A stretch of 64,000 nucleotides of DNA. Source: Pseudarthrobacter sp. MM222 (GTDB lineage Bacteria > Actinomycetota > Actinomycetes > Actinomycetales > Micrococcaceae). The notes beneath the pieces are model-generated. The model made no database searches, was not told the DNA's origin, and was given only the letters and a program-made list of their open reading frames with translations. This document shows positions 15,170-23,862 of the stretch, in pieces. A program made the position numbers and the translations under genes. Location of the stretch: positions 1,922,001 to 1,986,000 of the forward strand of contig NZ_OX352321.1 in assembly GCF_947090775.1 (NCBI RefSeq), given 5' to 3'. Each line of letters starts with the position of its first letter. The stretch's first letter is position 1.

Positions 15170-15655
15170 ATGATCATCGAAAAGGTTCTTGCCAACCTGC
15201 ATGAACTGCCAACTACGGACCTGGCCGCCTACACGGGGCTGCACCGTGAAATGGTCGTTCTGCCCAGCTCCCAGCTGGTAAAACGAATCCAGCGCGTCAC
15301 CACCGACCACGGTCAGGAACTTGGCATCCGCCTGCCGTCCGGCTCGGGCGAGCTGCGCGACGGCGACATCCTGCACGTGGCCTCAGCCAACATGATCGTG
15401 GTGTCGGTATTGCCCACCGATGTCCTGGTCATAGCTCCCCGCTCCATCCGGGAAATGGGGGAGGTGGCGCATTCGCTGGGCAACCGGCACCTGCAGGCCC
15501 AGTTCTTCGATGCAGCATCGGAGTACGGGGCGGAGGTGATGGTCTGCCAGTATGACCACACCGTGGAGGACTACCTCAAGTCCGTCGGAGCGCCCTTCGA
15601 CCGCCAGGAGCGCGTGCTGCCCGTGCCTTTCCGCCATGCCGAGCATTCCCACTGA
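15170..15655 (+). CDS. ureE: Urease accessory protein UreE (nickel metallochaperone)
   Basis: 161-residue nickel-delivering chaperone. The N-terminal domain ends near GIRLPSGSGELRDGDIL. The C-terminal ferredoxin-like domain has SLGNRHLQAQF, with the conserved metal-binding His, and YDHTVEDYLKSVGAPF. Only a short His tail (HAEHSH) is present, not the long His-rich tail of Klebsiella UreE. It lies between ureC and a 192-base intergenic stretch that carries a repeat element. Confidence 0.94.
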   Translation: MIIEKVLANLHELPTTDLAAYTGLHREMVVLPSSQLVKRIQRVTTDHGQELGIRLPSGSGELRDGDILHVASANMIVVSVLPTDVLVIAPRSIREMGEVAHSLGNRHLQAQFFDAASEYGAEVMVCQYDHTVEDYLKSVGAPFDRQERVLPVPFRHAEHSH

Positions 15656-15673
15656 TACAGCCGCCGGACGGCT

Positions 15674-15802
15674 TCCGGCGGCTTGGGGTGTCGCCCCGGA
15701 CATGGGGCCGTGCCCGTCCCCAGCCGCTCCCAACTCTCGCAAGCTCGAGTCGGGGCCCTCGCGGCAGTGGGCCCCCCGCGGTGCCCGCCACGCCGCGGCC
15801 CC
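15674..15802 (+). repeat. GC-rich intergenic palindromic repeat, copy A (ureE-ureF)
   Basis: It shares with the copy at 17184-17246 the blocks TCCGGCGGCTT, GGGGCCGTGCCCG (here 15704-15716) and an identical 26-base block (here 15777-15802) that ends in CGCGGCCCC. The outer GGGGCCG/CGGCCCC sequences are complementary, so the unit can fold. This copy carries about 60 extra bases between the second and third blocks. It is a REP-like element in a urease intergenic gap. Confidence 0.6.
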
Positions 15803-15847
15803 ATATCCGTGGCGCCGCTTTTCTTCGTCACCTTGCGCGGCGGTCCA

Positions 15848-16516
15848 GTGAGCGACTATCAGCTTGCGTTGCAGCAGTTGACGGATTCCGCATTGCCTAC
15901 TGGGGCTTTTGCTCACTCTCTCGGGTTTGAGACCTACATTGAGCGCCGGTTGGTGCGGGATGAAGCGACGTTTGGCGTGTGGCTGGCTGCATTTGTGGGG
16001 CAGCAGCTGACCTACTCCGACGGGCTGGCCGTCCGGTTTCTGTACGAGGGTGTTCCGGTTGTCGAGCTGGACGAGCAACTGACGGCGCAGCTCCTGCCCC
16101 GCCAGCTGCGCGAAGCCAGCACCAAGATGGGAACCCGTCTGCTGGAGATCGGCGCCGAGGTTTTTCCGTCCTCCGAGCTGGCGGAGTACCGGGAACTGGT
16201 GAGGTCCGGCCGCGCCGCCGGCCACCAGCCCCTGGTGTTCGCCATCATTGCCCGCTCCTTGGGTGTCCCGTACCCCGACGCTCTCGCGGCGTACCTATTT
16301 GCCACCGTCACGACGCTGACGCAGAACGCTGTCCGGGCCATTCCGCTGGGCCAGAACGCCGGCCAGCGGCTGTTGCGAGGGGCCTCCGACGACGTCGCTG
16401 CCGCCGTCGAGCGCGTTTACAAACTTGGCCCCGACGACTTCGGGGCGATCAGCCCGGGGCTGGAAATCGCGCAGATGCGGCACGAGCGCCAGCGCGCCCG
16501 AACGTTCATGAGCTAA
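15848..16516 (+). CDS. ureF: Urease accessory protein UreF
   Basis: 222-residue UreF, which with UreD and UreG forms the GTP-dependent nickel insertion complex. Family sequence starts at SDYQLALQQLTDSALPTG and FAHSLGFETYIERR, so the GTG at 15848 is taken as the start. An in-frame ATG at 15683 would translate the intergenic repeat. The motif NAVRAIPLGQNAGQRLL towards the C-terminus is typical. No strong ribosome site precedes the GTG, and coupling to ureE is unlikely across the 192-base gap. Confidence 0.92.
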   Translation: MSDYQLALQQLTDSALPTGAFAHSLGFETYIERRLVRDEATFGVWLAAFVGQQLTYSDGLAVRFLYEGVPVVELDEQLTAQLLPRQLREASTKMGTRLLEIGAEVFPSSELAEYRELVRSGRAAGHQPLVFAIIARSLGVPYPDALAAYLFATVTTLTQNAVRAIPLGQNAGQRLLRGASDDVAAAVERVYKLGPDDFGAISPGLEIAQMRHERQRARTFMS

Positions 16517-16549
16517 CCGAGTTGTTCACCTGAAATGGAGGAGAAAGAC

Positions 16550-17167
16550 GTGCCTGAGCCCATCAAGATCGGCATCGGCGGCCCGGTGGGGGCCGGCAAG
16601 ACCCAGCTCGTGGAGCGCCTGACCCGGCACATGAGCCGGGACGTCTCCATGGCCGCGATCACTAACGACATTTACACAATCGAGGACGCCAAGATCCTTG
16701 CGGCGAACGGCATCCTGCCGCTGGACCGGATCATCGGCGTGGAAACCGGCGGCTGCCCGCACACCGCCATCCGCGAAGACACCTCGATGAACACGGCGGC
16801 AATCGAGGAGCTCAAGAAGCGGCACCCGGACCTGCAGGTGATCTTCGTCGAATCCGGCGGGGACAACCTCTCCGCCACGTTCAGCCCGGAGCTCGTCGAT
16901 TTCTCCATCTACATCATCGACGTCGCCCAGGGCGAGAAGATTCCGCGCAAGGCGGGCCAGGGCATGATCAAGTCCGATCTCTTCATCATCAACAAGACGG
17001 ACCTGGCCCCCCACGTGGGCGCGGACCTCTCCGTCATGGACCGGGATTCGCGCGAATTCAGGAGGGAGAAGCCCTTCTGCTTCACGAACCTCAAGACCGA
17101 CGAAGGGCTGGACCGCGTCATCGAGTGGATGCGGCGCGAGGTGCTGATGCTCGACCTGACGCCATGA
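16550..17167 (+). CDS. ureG: Urease accessory GTPase UreG
   Basis: 205-residue SIMIBI-class GTPase that powers nickel insertion. The P-loop is [11 protein letters not shown]. The nickel-binding Cys-Pro-His lies in [15 protein letters not shown], followed by [11 protein letters not shown] and the guanine-specificity NKTD ([10 protein letters not shown]). I place the start at GTG 16550 because GGAGGAG (16537-16543) is six bases upstream. The in-frame ATG at 16535 would put that ribosome site inside the coding region. Confidence 0.95.
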   Translation: MPEPIKIGIGGPVGAGKTQLVERLTRHMSRDVSMAAITNDIYTIEDAKILAANGILPLDRIIGVETGGCPHTAIREDTSMNTAAIEELKKRHPDLQVIFVESGGDNLSATFSPELVDFSIYIIDVAQGEKIPRKAGQGMIKSDLFIINKTDLAPHVGADLSVMDRDSREFRREKPFCFTNLKTDEGLDRVIEWMRREVLMLDLTP

Positions 17168-17183
17168 GCGCCGTCGGGCTGAA

Positions 17184-17246
17184 TCCGGCGGCTTCGCCGG
17201 ATTTGGGGCCGTGCCCGCTTCGCGGTGCCCGCCACGCCGCGGCCCC
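17184..17246 (+). repeat. GC-rich intergenic palindromic repeat, copy B (ureG-ureD)
   Basis: Compact copy of the element at 15674-15802. It starts with the perfect hairpin TCCGGCG-gctt-CGCCGGA (17184-17201), then GGGGCCGTGCCCG (17205-17217), then the 26-base block 17221-17246 identical to 15777-15802. It occupies the 116-base gap between ureG and ureD. Two copies 1.4 kb apart in one operon suggest a dispersed family in this genome. Confidence 0.6.
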
Positions 17247-17283
17247 CAAACCCGGCCTCGCCGCCTCCGCGCGCAATCCGTCC

Positions 17284-18114
17284 ATGGGGGAGCTCGAACT
17301 CACCATCGCCGAGCGCGCGGGACGGTCTGTGGCTGTACATCAGTACCACCGGGGTGCCTTGCGCGTTTTGCGGGGGCATTATCTGGATGATTCGGGGCAG
17401 GTTTGTTATGTGCTGGTGAATCCGGGCGGGGCTTATTTGGGGGCGGATCTGTACCTCATCGACGTTGAGGTGGGGGAGGGGGCGAAGCTGTTGCTGACCA
17501 CCCAGTCGGCCACCAAGATTTACCGGACTCCCGGTTCCTTTGCCGAACAGCGGATGCACCTGCGGCTGGGCGAGGGGTCGCGGCTGGAGCTGGCCCCGGA
17601 GCAGCTGATTGCTTATCGTGAGGCCAGTTACCGGCAGAACACGCACGTCACGCTTCGGCCGTCGTCCAGCCTGATCATGGCCGAAGTGATCACGCCGGGC
17701 TGGTCACCGGACGGGTCGCAGTTCGGGTATGAGGAACTGGGGCTTCGCACCGAGATCCGGGTGGACGCAGACGGCGACACCGGACTGCTGGCCCTCGACA
17801 ACGTGCTGATCCGGCCGCCGCTGGGCGACGTTTCCGGGATGGCCTTCCTGGAGGGATTCAGCCATCTGGGGTCGCTGATCGTCGTGGACCCGCGCGTGGA
17901 CCAGGCGCTCGCCGATGAGCTCCACGCACTGTCCGCGGGCTACGACGCCTACACCGGCCTGTCCCTGACCGCCGCCCGGCTGGGCACCGCGGGGCTGGTC
18001 CTGCGATCGCTTTCCAACAGCACGGAGGAGCTCAACCGGCTGCTGCGGGCCGCCGCCGCCCTTCTGCGGCGGCGCTGGTACGGGCAGGAACCACTGAATC
18101 TGAGGAAATACTGA
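17284..18114 (+). CDS. ureD: Urease accessory protein UreD
   Basis: 276-residue UreD/UreH scaffold for the UreDFG nickel-insertion complex. Matching features are LYLIDVEVGEGAKLLLTTQS, ATKIYRT, LAPEQLIAYREASYRQ and ITPGWSPDG. The start at 17284 (MGELELTIAERAGRS) is preferred. The ATG at 17164, which overlaps the ureG stop, would translate the repeat element into 40 unconserved residues. The stop codon shares one base with the start of the nickel permease gene. Confidence 0.93.
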   Translation: MGELELTIAERAGRSVAVHQYHRGALRVLRGHYLDDSGQVCYVLVNPGGAYLGADLYLIDVEVGEGAKLLLTTQSATKIYRTPGSFAEQRMHLRLGEGSRLELAPEQLIAYREASYRQNTHVTLRPSSSLIMAEVITPGWSPDGSQFGYEELGLRTEIRVDADGDTGLLALDNVLIRPPLGDVSGMAFLEGFSHLGSLIVVDPRVDQALADELHALSAGYDAYTGLSLTAARLGTAGLVLRSLSNSTEELNRLLRAAAALLRRRWYGQEPLNLRKY

Positions 18115-19172
18115 TGGCAGGGATCGATCAGCTGGCCGCGCTGTACCGGGACCGTGCGCAGCTGCCGTTCCGGACGCGCCTGTCCGTCACCTTCGGTGCG
18201 GTGGCCTTCCTCCATGCGGCCGCCGTCGGGCTTCTGTTCGCCGGAACCGCCGCCGGCGGCGATCCCCTGGCCATCGGACTCGTGCTGACCGCCTATCTGG
18301 CCGGCGTGAAGCACAGCTACGACTGGGACCATCTGGCCGCGATTGATAATGCCACCCGCAAGTTCGTTGCCGAGCACAAGGACCCGGTGAGTGTGGGCTT
18401 CGCGTTCAGCCTGGGCCACAGCTCCGTGGTGGTTCTGGCCGGGGTGCTGCTGGTGGCGGGCGTGTCGCTGGTTGGAAGTATGTTCATGGCCGAGGGGACC
18501 GCCGGCAATTTGCTGCTCGGGCTGATCGGAAGCGGCGTGTCCGGGCTCTTCCTGCTGGCGATGGGCCTCTTCAACGGTTCGGCCTTTGTCCGGACGGTGA
18601 AGATGTGCCGCGGCATCCGCGCGGGCGCCGGGGTGCCCGAAGCGGAGCTGGCGGGCGGAGGTTTCGTGGCCCGGCTCCTCACGCGGCCCCTGGCCCGGGT
18701 CGAGCGTCCCCGGCACATTTTCCTGCTCGGCTTCCTGTTTGGACTGGGCTTCGACACCGCCACCACCATTGGGCTGTTGATCATGGCGACGGCGGCGTCG
18801 CTCGCGGGTGTTTCCCCGTTGGCGCTGCTGGCTCTGCCGCTGGCCTTTGCCGCGGCCATGACGCTGTGCGACACCGTCAACGGCGTGGCCATGATGCGGA
18901 TGTACCGTTCGGCCCTGGCCGATCCCCGGCGCAAGCTGGTATTCAACGCGGTGGTCACGGGGATTTCCGCCGTGTCCGCCCTGTTCATCGCCACCATTAC
19001 CTTCGGCGGCATCTTCTCGGCCGTCGGACTCCGGGATCCGCTGACCGAGTGGCTGGCGGCCGTAGATTTGGGCGACGCAGGGCTGGCGCTGGTTGCAGTG
19101 TTGCTGCTCAGCTGGGGAACTGCGTCGCTGCGGTGGCGCTGGGGTGTCCGGCGCAACTCCTCCACCAGTTGA
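18114..19172 (+). CDS. HoxN/HupN/NixA-family nickel/cobalt transporter
   Basis: 352-residue integral membrane permease with about eight hydrophobic segments. The signature His/Asp motif in the second segment reads KHSYDWDHLAAIDN (family form H-x4-DH), and LLGFLFGLGFDTATTIGLL is the second signature. Its place as last gene of the urease operon, overlapping ureD by one base, shows that it supplies Ni2+ for urease. The motif has Ser-Tyr-Asp-Trp where many homologues have Ala-Phe-Asp-Ala. Confidence 0.95.
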   Translation: MAGIDQLAALYRDRAQLPFRTRLSVTFGAVAFLHAAAVGLLFAGTAAGGDPLAIGLVLTAYLAGVKHSYDWDHLAAIDNATRKFVAEHKDPVSVGFAFSLGHSSVVVLAGVLLVAGVSLVGSMFMAEGTAGNLLLGLIGSGVSGLFLLAMGLFNGSAFVRTVKMCRGIRAGAGVPEAELAGGGFVARLLTRPLARVERPRHIFLLGFLFGLGFDTATTIGLLIMATAASLAGVSPLALLALPLAFAAAMTLCDTVNGVAMMRMYRSALADPRRKLVFNAVVTGISAVSALFIATITFGGIFSAVGLRDPLTEWLAAVDLGDAGLALVAVLLLSWGTASLRWRWGVRRNSSTS

Positions 19173-19240
19173 ACCAGCAGTTCCGGACGATGGGGGCCTT
19201 CATGTTCGGGCGCGTCACCCACGAGCTGATGGCCGATTAG
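19157..19240 (+). pseudogene. Fragment of a DHFR/RibD-C family gene
   Basis: About 27 codons reading NQQFRTMGAFMFGRVTHELM before a TAG stop resemble the N-terminal part of dihydrofolate reductase-like (RibD C-terminal domain) proteins, which usually have FGR-x-TYELM. It overlaps the end of the nickel permease gene in another frame, has no start of its own, and nothing recognisable follows. It is probably a relic of a deleted gene. The segment is short, so chance similarity is not excluded. Confidence 0.45.
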
Positions 19241-19258
19241 CCGGGTTGCAGCCGCCCT

Positions 19259-19609
19259 TTAACACCAGTTTCCGGCCCGCGCCCTTTCGGATTGGCTCAG
19301 GACGCCGGGTTTACTGCCGCGCAGAGCCCAATGGCTGGTCACCCCGTCTGGGTCGGTTGCGGCACCGCCGCGGAGTCCGTCTATGCGGCGGCGTACCTCA
19401 TCCTGGTGTTCAGGCTCCGTCGCGAAGACCACCCGGAGGTCGACGGTCTTCCCGTCCCTGGTGGGCTGGGTGTGGTGCGCGGCCAGCGGGCAGGGCGGGC
19501 TGTGCTCCCAGCTGCCGCAGAGCGCCAAGGTGATGGCGGCCCCCGGCGCGCCGTCGTCGTCATTCACGCTCATTTCCACGGTGGCAAGGTGCACGAAGGG
19601 GATCCGCAT
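19259..19609 (-). CDS. Hypothetical protein
   Basis: 116-residue protein starting MRIPFVHLATVEMSVNDD, with a core of ITLALCGSWEHSPPCPLAAH and LRVVFATEPEHQDEVRRRID. There is no signal peptide or membrane segment. The two Cys/His-containing stretches (CGSWEH, PPCPLAAHH) could bind metal, but I do not recognise a family of known function. An upstream in-frame ATG at 19693 would extend it by 28 residues. It stands alone between the urease operon and a Gfo/Idh/MocA gene. Confidence 0.55.
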   Translation of the reverse strand: MRIPFVHLATVEMSVNDDDGAPGAAITLALCGSWEHSPPCPLAAHHTQPTRDGKTVDLRVVFATEPEHQDEVRRRIDGLRGGAATDPDGVTSHWALRGSKPGVLSQSERARAGNWC

Positions 19610-19696
19610 GGTGTCATTGTCCCCGGCCTGGCAGGTTCGCGCGAGAGCCGGAGCGGGTGCGGTTGCTCCCACCGCGGTCCCGCTGCGATTCACAGC

Positions 19697-20719
19697 CTAG
19701 GTGCGGTCAGCTTCGTAGCTGAGGCCGATCTGGCGGCGCACGTCGTCAATGGTCTCCATCACGCGCACGCTCTCCCGTGCCGACAGGATGTCATTGGCAG
19801 TGGCGCGGGCGCGGATCAGCCGCTCCAGCTCCCACGCCTGGTACTGCATCCCGCGTCCGGTGACCGGCTCGTCGAAGCGCTCGACGACGTTTCCGTCGGC
19901 GTCGTATCGGGTGAAGGGCGACGGCGTGTACCAGACCGAATCGATGGCAATGCTGCCTTCGGTGCCGATGATCGAGGCACGGTTCGGCCCGGCCGTGTCC
20001 AGGGCGCAGTGCAGGAGTGCCTGCTGCCCGTCACTGTATTCGAAGATCATCGCGGTCTGCCGGTCAACGCCGGTGGCCGTTCTGCTGGCCACGGCCCGGA
20101 TATTCGCGGGCGCCCCCAGCACATCGAACGCGAAGGAAACGGGGTAGATGCCCAGGTCCAGGAGCGCCCCACCGCCCAGCGCCGGGTCGTTCAGCCGGTG
20201 CAGCGGATCCTTGGGCAGGTTCTGGTTGTGGTCCACAATCATCGTCCGGACGTCGCCCAATGCACCGGTCCTGACCAGTTCGCGGATCCGGACCATGTGC
20301 GGCAGGTACCGGGTCCACATGGCTTCCAGGGCGACCAGCCCCTTGGCCTCGGCGAGGTCCACTATTTCCCGGGCCTGCCAGGCGTTCATGGCAAAGGGCT
20401 TCTCAATGAGTACGTGTTTGCCCGCGTTGAGGGCGAGCAAAGCGTTCTCGTAGTGGAAAGGGTGCGGCGTCGAGACGTACACGACATCCACCTCGGGGTC
20501 TGCCACGAGGTCCTCGTAGCTCCCGTGGGCCGAGGGGACGTGAAACTTGGCGGCGAACCCGGTGGCCGACGCGGCGCTGCGGGAGCCCACCGCCTGGATG
20601 GTGAACCCGTGCTCGATCAGGTCCGAGGCCTGCAGGTCGGCAATGAAGCCTGTGCCGAGGATTCCCCAGCGGACCGGGTGGCCAGAGCCTTCGCCGGAGT
20701 TATTCGTGGTCTGCGGCAT
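19697..20719 (-). CDS. Gfo/Idh/MocA-family oxidoreductase
   Basis: 340-residue NAD(P)-dependent dehydrogenase. The N-terminal Rossmann fold is WGILGTGFIADLQASDL, followed by VDVVYVSTPHPFHYENAL. The family catalytic motif GKHVLIEKPFAMN (EKP) is intact. The C-terminal domain has GGGALLDLGIYPVSFAFDVL. Sugar, inositol or trans-dihydrodiol substrates are typical of the family, and none can be assigned. It is separate from the asparagine operon, whose terminator lies between. Confidence 0.9.
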   Translation of the reverse strand: MPQTTNNSGEGSGHPVRWGILGTGFIADLQASDLIEHGFTIQAVGSRSAASATGFAAKFHVPSAHGSYEDLVADPEVDVVYVSTPHPFHYENALLALNAGKHVLIEKPFAMNAWQAREIVDLAEAKGLVALEAMWTRYLPHMVRIRELVRTGALGDVRTMIVDHNQNLPKDPLHRLNDPALGGGALLDLGIYPVSFAFDVLGAPANIRAVASRTATGVDRQTAMIFEYSDGQQALLHCALDTAGPNRASIIGTEGSIAIDSVWYTPSPFTRYDADGNVVERFDEPVTGRGMQYQAWELERLIRARATANDILSARESVRVMETIDDVRRQIGLSYEADRT

Positions 20720-20824
20720 CTGTTCGGATTCCCTTCAGGCAGGCGGTTCCGAAAGCCTCGGAAGTCGCGCGGTGGGTTCCATACTTCCAGAGTGTGGTCA
20801 TATCGTAGGCGGGGGACCCGCCCG

Positions 20825-20863
20825 GCCGCACCGCCGTCGTCCGCGACGGCGACGCGGTGCGGC
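20825..20863 (-). terminator. Terminator-like hairpin after the asparagine operon
   Basis: Outer arms GCCGCACCGC (20825-20834) and GCGGTGCGGC (20854-20863) are perfectly complementary, with an inner CGTCG/CGACG stem. It sits just downstream of the leftward permease gene that ends at 20872. There is no U tract. Confidence 0.6.
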
Positions 20864-20871
20864 GCTGGAGG

Positions 20872-22425
20872 CTAGCTCTCGTCCCCGCCGGCACCCCGGA
20901 TCGGCCTGTTGGCCACCAGTGGGTACGGTCCGGTGAAGCCGTCCCGCACCGCCGCCAGTTCCAGGATCCGGTGCCGGCAGAGGCGCCAGCCGAGCATCAG
21001 CAGCGGGATGATAACCACCAGCGAGCCGATCGTCCACGTGCCCACCGGCGAGTCGAAAGCCATCAGCACCAGGACGGCCAGCAGGAACGCGAGTGTGAGC
21101 CAGCCGGTGACGGGCGAGCCCGGCATCCGGAAGCTGGGCCGCAGCAGTTCGCCGCGGCTCGCCAGCCGTTGCAGCTGCATCTGGCACAGAACGATCATGG
21201 CCCAGGTGCTGATGATCCCCAGGGACGCGACGTTCAGTACAATTTCGAAGGCCTCGGCCGGTACCAGCGCATTAAGTACGACGCCGAGAACCGCCACGGC
21301 CGCCGTGAGCGCAATGCCGCCGTAGGGTACGCCGGCCTTGTTCATGCGTGCGGCGAACTTGGGAGCCGAGCCCGTGACCGACATGGACCGCATGATGCGG
21401 CCGGTGGAGTACAAGCCGGCGTTCAGCGAGGACAGTGCCGCGGTGAGGACTACGAGGTTCATGATCGCGTCCACGCCTTCCACCCCAATGGAGCCGAAGA
21501 AGGTCACGAAGGGGCTTTCGCCGGCCTTGTAGGAGGTGTACGGCAGAAGCAAGGAAAGCAGGACCAGGGAGCCGACATAGAAGACGGCGATGCGGACGAT
21601 CACCGTGTTGATGGCCTTCGGCATGATCTTCTCGGGGTTTTCGGTTTCGCCGGCGGCGGTGCCAATGAGCTCGATCGAGGCGTAGGCGAACACGACGCCC
21701 TGCATCACCACAACGGCCGGCAGCACGCCGTTCGGGAACAGCCCGGCGTGGTCCTGGATCAGGCTGAAACCGACTTCCTGTCCGGCCACGGGGGTTCCGA
21801 AGATTACGAAGTAGATGCCCACCGCCAGGAAGGTCACCAGGGCTACCACCTTGATCAGGGCGAACCAGAATTCCAGTTCGCCGAACACCTTGACGGAGAC
21901 CAGGTTCAGGCCCAGCACGAGGATCAGGGCGGCGAGGGCCCAGGTCCACTGCGGCACATCCGCGATTGGGGCCCAGTACTTCTTGAAGAAGTTCATATAG
22001 AGCGCGACGGCGGTGATGTCCACGATCGCGGTCATGGCCCAGTTCAGCCAGTACAGCCAGCCGGTGACGAAGGCGGCCTTCTCGCCGAAGAACTCGCGGG
22101 CGTAGGAGACGAACGAGCCTGAGGACGGCCGGTGCATCACCAGTTCGCCGAGCGCGCGCAGGATCATGAAGGCGAAGAAACCGCACACGGCGTAGCTGAG
22201 GACCAGCGCTGGTCCGGCAGTGGCCAGCCGGCCGCCCGCGCCCATGAAGAGCCCGGTGCCGATGGCGCCGCCGATGGCGATCATCTGGACCTGCCGGGGT
22301 TTGAGGCCCTTGTGATAGCCCTCATCCTCCACGTGGAGGGTGGTTTCGGAGGCGTGGGCGTGCGCCGGAATGGTGTGGTCGGTAATTGCCTGCTTCTGGA
22401 TGCTGGCAGGTTGAGGCTGGTTCAT
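20872..22425 (-). CDS. APC-family amino acid permease, probably L-asparagine transporter (AnsP-like)
   Basis: 517-residue amino acid/polyamine/organocation permease with about twelve membrane segments. The conserved first-helix motif is [20 protein letters not shown], and the amino-acid permease signature region is [20 protein letters not shown]. Its last position in an operon with asparaginase and aspartase makes asparagine (or Asn/Asp) the likely cargo; the family also covers GABA, Phe and Pro permeases. It follows aspA after 13 bases. Confidence 0.88.
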   Translation of the reverse strand: MNQPQPASIQKQAITDHTIPAHAHASETTLHVEDEGYHKGLKPRQVQMIAIGGAIGTGLFMGAGGRLATAGPALVLSYAVCGFFAFMILRALGELVMHRPSSGSFVSYAREFFGEKAAFVTGWLYWLNWAMTAIVDITAVALYMNFFKKYWAPIADVPQWTWALAALILVLGLNLVSVKVFGELEFWFALIKVVALVTFLAVGIYFVIFGTPVAGQEVGFSLIQDHAGLFPNGVLPAVVVMQGVVFAYASIELIGTAAGETENPEKIMPKAINTVIVRIAVFYVGSLVLLSLLLPYTSYKAGESPFVTFFGSIGVEGVDAIMNLVVLTAALSSLNAGLYSTGRIMRSMSVTGSAPKFAARMNKAGVPYGGIALTAAVAVLGVVLNALVPAEAFEIVLNVASLGIISTWAMIVLCQMQLQRLASRGELLRPSFRMPGSPVTGWLTLAFLLAVLVLMAFDSPVGTWTIGSLVVIIPLLMLGWRLCRHRILELAAVRDGFTGPYPLVANRPIRGAGGDES

Positions 22426-22438
22426 GAGACTCCTTTGT

Positions 22439-23854
22439 CTATTTGCTCAGGTTGGCAAGGCGCTCGGGGCTGAGCAGTTCCTGGAGCTGCGTGGCGGTGA
22501 GCAGGCCGTGTTCCAGGACCAGCTCGGCAACACCTTTTCCGGTGGCGAGTGCTTCCTGGGCTATGGCTGTTGCGGTGGCGTAGCCAAGGTGGGGGTTCAG
22601 CGCAGTGACGAGGCCAATTGACTGTTCCACGGTGGCGCGGAGGTGTTCGGTGTTGGCGGTGATGCCCCGGACACAGCGGGCAGTGAGGGTCCGGCAGGCT
22701 GCTTCCAGGTGGGTGATGCTCTTGTGGAGGCTGTGGACGATGATCGGTTCGAAGGCATTGAGCTGGAGCTGTCCGGCTTCGGCGGCCATCGTGATGGTGA
22801 CGTCGTTGCCGACGACTTCGTAGGCCACCTGGCTGACTACTTCCGGGATCACCGGGTTGATCTTGCCGGGCATGATGGAGGAACCGGACTGCACGGCCGG
22901 CAGGTTGATCTCGCCGAAGCCTGCGCGCGGTCCCGACGAGAGCAGCCGGAGGTCGTTGCAGATTTTGGAGAGCTTCACGGCGACGCGCTTGAGCACGCCG
23001 GAGAGGTGCACGAATGCACCCACGTCCTGCGTGGCCTCGATGAGGTCCACGGCGGTGACCAGCGGCAGGCCGGTGATTTCCCCCAAGTGCCTGCATGCCG
23101 CCTCGGCGTAGCCCGCGGGAGCGTTCAGTCCGGTGCCGATCGCCGTGGCGCCGAGGTTGATCTCATGGATCAGCAGGTCCGCCTCAGCCAGACGAAGCCG
23201 GTCCTCGCCGATGGTGACTGCGTAGGTACCGAACTCCTGGCCCAGGGTCATCGGGACAGCATCCTGGAGCTGCGTGCGTCCCATTTTCACGACGGTGCGG
23301 AACTCCATGGCCTTGGCGGCGAAAGCTTCCTCCAGTTCCGCGAGTGCTTCAAGCAGTTCGCGGGCGGCGAAGATGGTGCCGAGTTTCACGGCGGTGGGAT
23401 AGACGTCATTGGTGGACTGGCTGAGGTTCACGTGGTCGTTGGGATGCAGCCGGGCATAGTCGCCCTTCGGGTGGCCCAGGATTTCCAGCGCCCGGTTCGC
23501 AATGACCTCGTTCGCGTTCATGTTCGACGACGTCCCGGCGCCGCCCTGGATGACGTCCACCACGAATTGCTCACTGAACTTGCCGATCATGACATCCATG
23601 CAGGCGTCCTCGATGGCCTGGGCGCGCTCGCCGTCCAGGAGCCCGAGTTCGTGGTTGGTCCGGGCAGCAGCCAGTTTCACGGCGGCCAGCCCGCGGACCA
23701 GATGCATGTTGGAGGAGAGGGGCTGGCCGGTGATCGGGAAGTTCTCCACGGCGCGCAGGGTGTGGACGCCCCAGTAGGCGTCGACGGGGACGTCGCGGTC
23801 GCCGAGCAGGTCGTGTTCGGAGCGGAAGGTCGTGCGGGCGTCGGGTTCGGTCAT
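22439..23854 (-). CDS. aspA: Aspartate ammonia-lyase (aspartase)
   Basis: 471-residue fumarase/aspartase superfamily enzyme that deaminates L-aspartate to fumarate and NH3. The mobile catalytic loop [18 protein letters not shown] is intact. Substrate-site motifs [19 protein letters not shown] and [14 protein letters not shown] distinguish it from argininosuccinate lyase. The start at 23854 ([19 protein letters not shown]) is used; the open frame continues upstream only because of composition. It is separated by 8 bases from the asparaginase gene, giving a direct Asn-Asp-fumarate route. Confidence 0.95.
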   Translation of the reverse strand: MTEPDARTTFRSEHDLLGDRDVPVDAYWGVHTLRAVENFPITGQPLSSNMHLVRGLAAVKLAAARTNHELGLLDGERAQAIEDACMDVMIGKFSEQFVVDVIQGGAGTSSNMNANEVIANRALEILGHPKGDYARLHPNDHVNLSQSTNDVYPTAVKLGTIFAARELLEALAELEEAFAAKAMEFRTVVKMGRTQLQDAVPMTLGQEFGTYAVTIGEDRLRLAEADLLIHEINLGATAIGTGLNAPAGYAEAACRHLGEITGLPLVTAVDLIEATQDVGAFVHLSGVLKRVAVKLSKICNDLRLLSSGPRAGFGEINLPAVQSGSSIMPGKINPVIPEVVSQVAYEVVGNDVTITMAAEAGQLQLNAFEPIIVHSLHKSITHLEAACRTLTARCVRGITANTEHLRATVEQSIGLVTALNPHLGYATATAIAQEALATGKGVAELVLEHGLLTATQLQELLSPERLANLSK

Positions 23855-23862
23855 GGCTGTCC

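Noticed and set aside
13396..15195. A 599-codon open frame on the minus strand opposite ureC
   Set aside because: The ureC product on the plus strand is unmistakable. The antisense frame is open only because of GC-biased third positions and its translation is Arg/Gly/His-rich low-complexity sequence.
17164..17283. ureD start at 17164 overlapping the ureG stop (ATGA coupling)
   Set aside because: It would translate the palindromic repeat into 40 residues unlike UreD; the family sequence begins at 17284.
19292..20875. A 527-codon open frame opposite the Gfo/Idh/MocA gene and the hypothetical gene
   Set aside because: The opposite strand encodes an intact Gfo/Idh/MocA oxidoreductase with the EKP motif; the plus-strand frame has none.
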